Under the pieces are notes generated by a model, which had not been told where the DNA came from, did no database searches, and worked only from the letters and a program-made list of their open reading frames with translations. A stretch of DNA of 64,000 nt. It comes from DASYXT01 sp035934555. GTDB lineage: Bacteria; Verrucomicrobiota; Verrucomicrobiia; Limisphaerales; UBA8199. Shown here in pieces: positions 63,052 through 64,000 of the stretch. Position 1 is the first letter of the stretch. Each line of letters opens with the position of its first letter. Position numbers and translations under genes: made by a program. Location of the stretch: positions 1 to 64,000 of the forward strand of contig DASYXT010000080.1 of the NCBI GenBank assembly GCA_035934555.1, written 5' to 3'.

Positions 63052-64000
63052 TCAATCGCGTCGATTCATCCGTCTGGCCTGGGCCGTACCCAGGCCTTGT
63101 CCTATATTTGCCGTCAGGAGCCAATCATTCCCTATTGCCCGCCAACGCAGGTTTTCCAGTTCGAGCGTTTCTTGCACGTTACGCGCACCTTCGCCTGCGA
63201 CCGCGCGTCGTGCCGATTGTCCGCCGACCACCATTGGCGCATAAAAAAAAGCGATTCGTTGGGCCAGGCCGCCTAGCAAAAACGACGCGTTGACTTCCCC
63301 GCCTCCTTCCACCAGCAAAGCGAGCACTTCCTCCTTGCCGAGCAGGCGCAGCACCCATCCCAAGTCCAGCCAGCCTTCCCTCGCCTCGGGCGCGCGCACC
63401 ACACGGACCCTTTTTTCCAGAGCGGCGACCCGGGCGCGAGGCGCGCGCGGCCCCACAAAGATCGTAGTCAGTACCGCGTGGGAATCGCTGACCACCCTGG
63501 CGCCCAGGGGCGTGCGCGCCTGAGAGTCCAGGATGAATCGCCGCAGGGGCTTGTTCTGTTTTGTTCGCGCTGAGGGCGAACCGGCGCGTACCGTCAGCCA
63601 GGGGTTGTCTTGTATAACGGTGTTGATGCCCACGAGAATCCCGTCGGCGCCTTGGCGCAATTTCATCGCGACCGCTCGTGCGCTCGCACCGGTAATCCAT
63701 TTTGATTCACCCCGAGACGTGGCGATTTTGCCATCGAGCGTCATCGCCGCCTTCACGGTGACCAGGGGCGTGCGGTGCACGATCCAGTGATTGAACGCTT
63801 CGTTTAATTCAGCGCACGCTTGAGCCAGGACGCCGCCGGTGACGCGAATTCCCTCGCGTTCGAGCAAGGCCGCCGCGCGCCCGCAGTGGCATGGATTGGG
63901 ATCGGTCGCGCCGAAAACAACGCGCCTGAGCCCGGCGCGAACAATCGCTTCCGTGCAAGGCGGGGTCCGTCCGTAGGTGGAGCAAGGCTCGAGGGTGACA
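63052..64000 (-). CDS. ribD: riboflavin biosynthesis protein RibD (5' end beyond the window)
   Basis: Bifunctional deaminase/reductase of the second and third riboflavin steps. The coding frame continues past an internal Met (63867) to the right edge: bases 63850-63999 encode VTLEPCSTYGRTPPCTEAIV, the zinc site of the deaminase. Then comes the reductase domain with AAMTLDGKIATSRGESKWIT, LVGINTVIQDNPWLT and LVEGGGEVNASFLLGGL. The N-terminal ~60 residues, including the HAE zinc motif, are outside. A separate stand-alone reductase at 51369 shares the second domain. It is likely in an operon with ribE. Confidence 0.93.
   Translation of the reverse strand, partial: VTLEPCSTYGRTPPCTEAIVRAGLRRVVFGATDPNPCHCGRAAALLEREGIRVTGGVLAQACAELNEAFNHWIVHRTPLVTVKAAMTLDGKIATSRGESKWITGASARAVAMKLRQGADGILVGINTVIQDNPWLTVRAGSPSARTKQNKPLRRFILDSQARTPLGARVVSDSHAVLTTIFVGPRAPRARVAALEKRVRVVRAPEAREGWLDLGWVLRLLGKEEVLALLVEGGGEVNASFLLGGLAQRIAFFYAPMVVGGQSARRAVAGEGARNVQETLELENLRWRAIGNDWLLTANIGQGLGTAQARRMNRRD

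Noticed and set aside
1..64000. Known defence system, prophage or toxin-antitoxin pair
   Set aside because: No Cas, restriction, retron, phage structural or toxin motifs were seen in any of the supported genes.

Overview
The window looks like a chromosomal segment of a soil or freshwater Verrucomicrobiota bacterium of the Pedosphaera/Limisphaerales kind. This is inferred from several signs taken together: high GC, a PEP-CTERM protein, a DUF1559-like pseudopilin, an ECF sigma factor of the type that travels with Ser/Thr kinase-WD40 proteins, large exported proteins ending in an 'LxWP/FxVE..xxGPW' style domain, and dispersed GCGGACTwwAGTCCGC palindromes. No marker gene (16S or similar) is present, so the assignment is not certain.

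Layout. 1-1263: remains of mobile DNA, namely the 3' end of a group II intron (domains V and VI), a frameshifted DDE transposase, and a pair of direct repeats that may be the insertion sequence end. 1322-8216: a signalling module made of an ECF sigma factor, a secreted protein, a kinase-WD40 receptor and a second secreted protein paralogous to the first. Both secreted-protein genes carry the same bipartite motif, TGTAACAT-N13-TCGTAGAAG, at the same distance upstream, which is a strong candidate for the sigma factor's promoter. 8469-15845: a small possibly truncated gene, an S10 serine carboxypeptidase, a TPR/SGNH protein and glnD. 15848-22768 (minus): a compact five-gene L-arabinose operon (fucose-isomerase-like isomerase, ribulokinase, ribulose-5-P 4-epimerase, aldose 1-epimerase lipoprotein, sodium symporter). 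23368-33765 (plus): tRNA-His, agmatine deiminase, orphan NarL-type regulator, lipoprotein, HrpB helicase, ParB, PfkB-type sugar kinase, peptide deformylase and an MnmC-like methyltransferase.

33944-38649 (minus): an ABC export locus with two permeases, an ATPase, a TPR protein and a lipoprotein. 38916-47149: a rhodanese, a secreted GH2 glycosidase, and a 1588-residue glycine-rich surface protein built of five tandem modules. Two 15-bp dyads spaced exactly 20 bp apart lie between these last two divergent genes. 47690-53141: an LptD-like protein, a Tat-exported epimerase, a stand-alone RibD-type reductase and queA, followed by a relic of a PHP-domain gene. 53427-59381: surface and secretion-related genes (beta-barrel protein, 948-residue lipoprotein, PEP-CTERM protein, pseudopilin). 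59733-64000: FmdB-like zinc ribbon, SulP transporter, YgdI-like lipoprotein, and the riboflavin genes ribE and ribD, the latter running off the right edge.

Themes: sensing and export, and plant-polysaccharide sugar use (arabinose operon, GH2). Eight copies of a REP-like palindrome sit at four intergenic places, mostly as inverted pairs, one of them a perfect 27-bp inverted repeat between convergent genes. I see no CRISPR array, prophage or recognised defence system.
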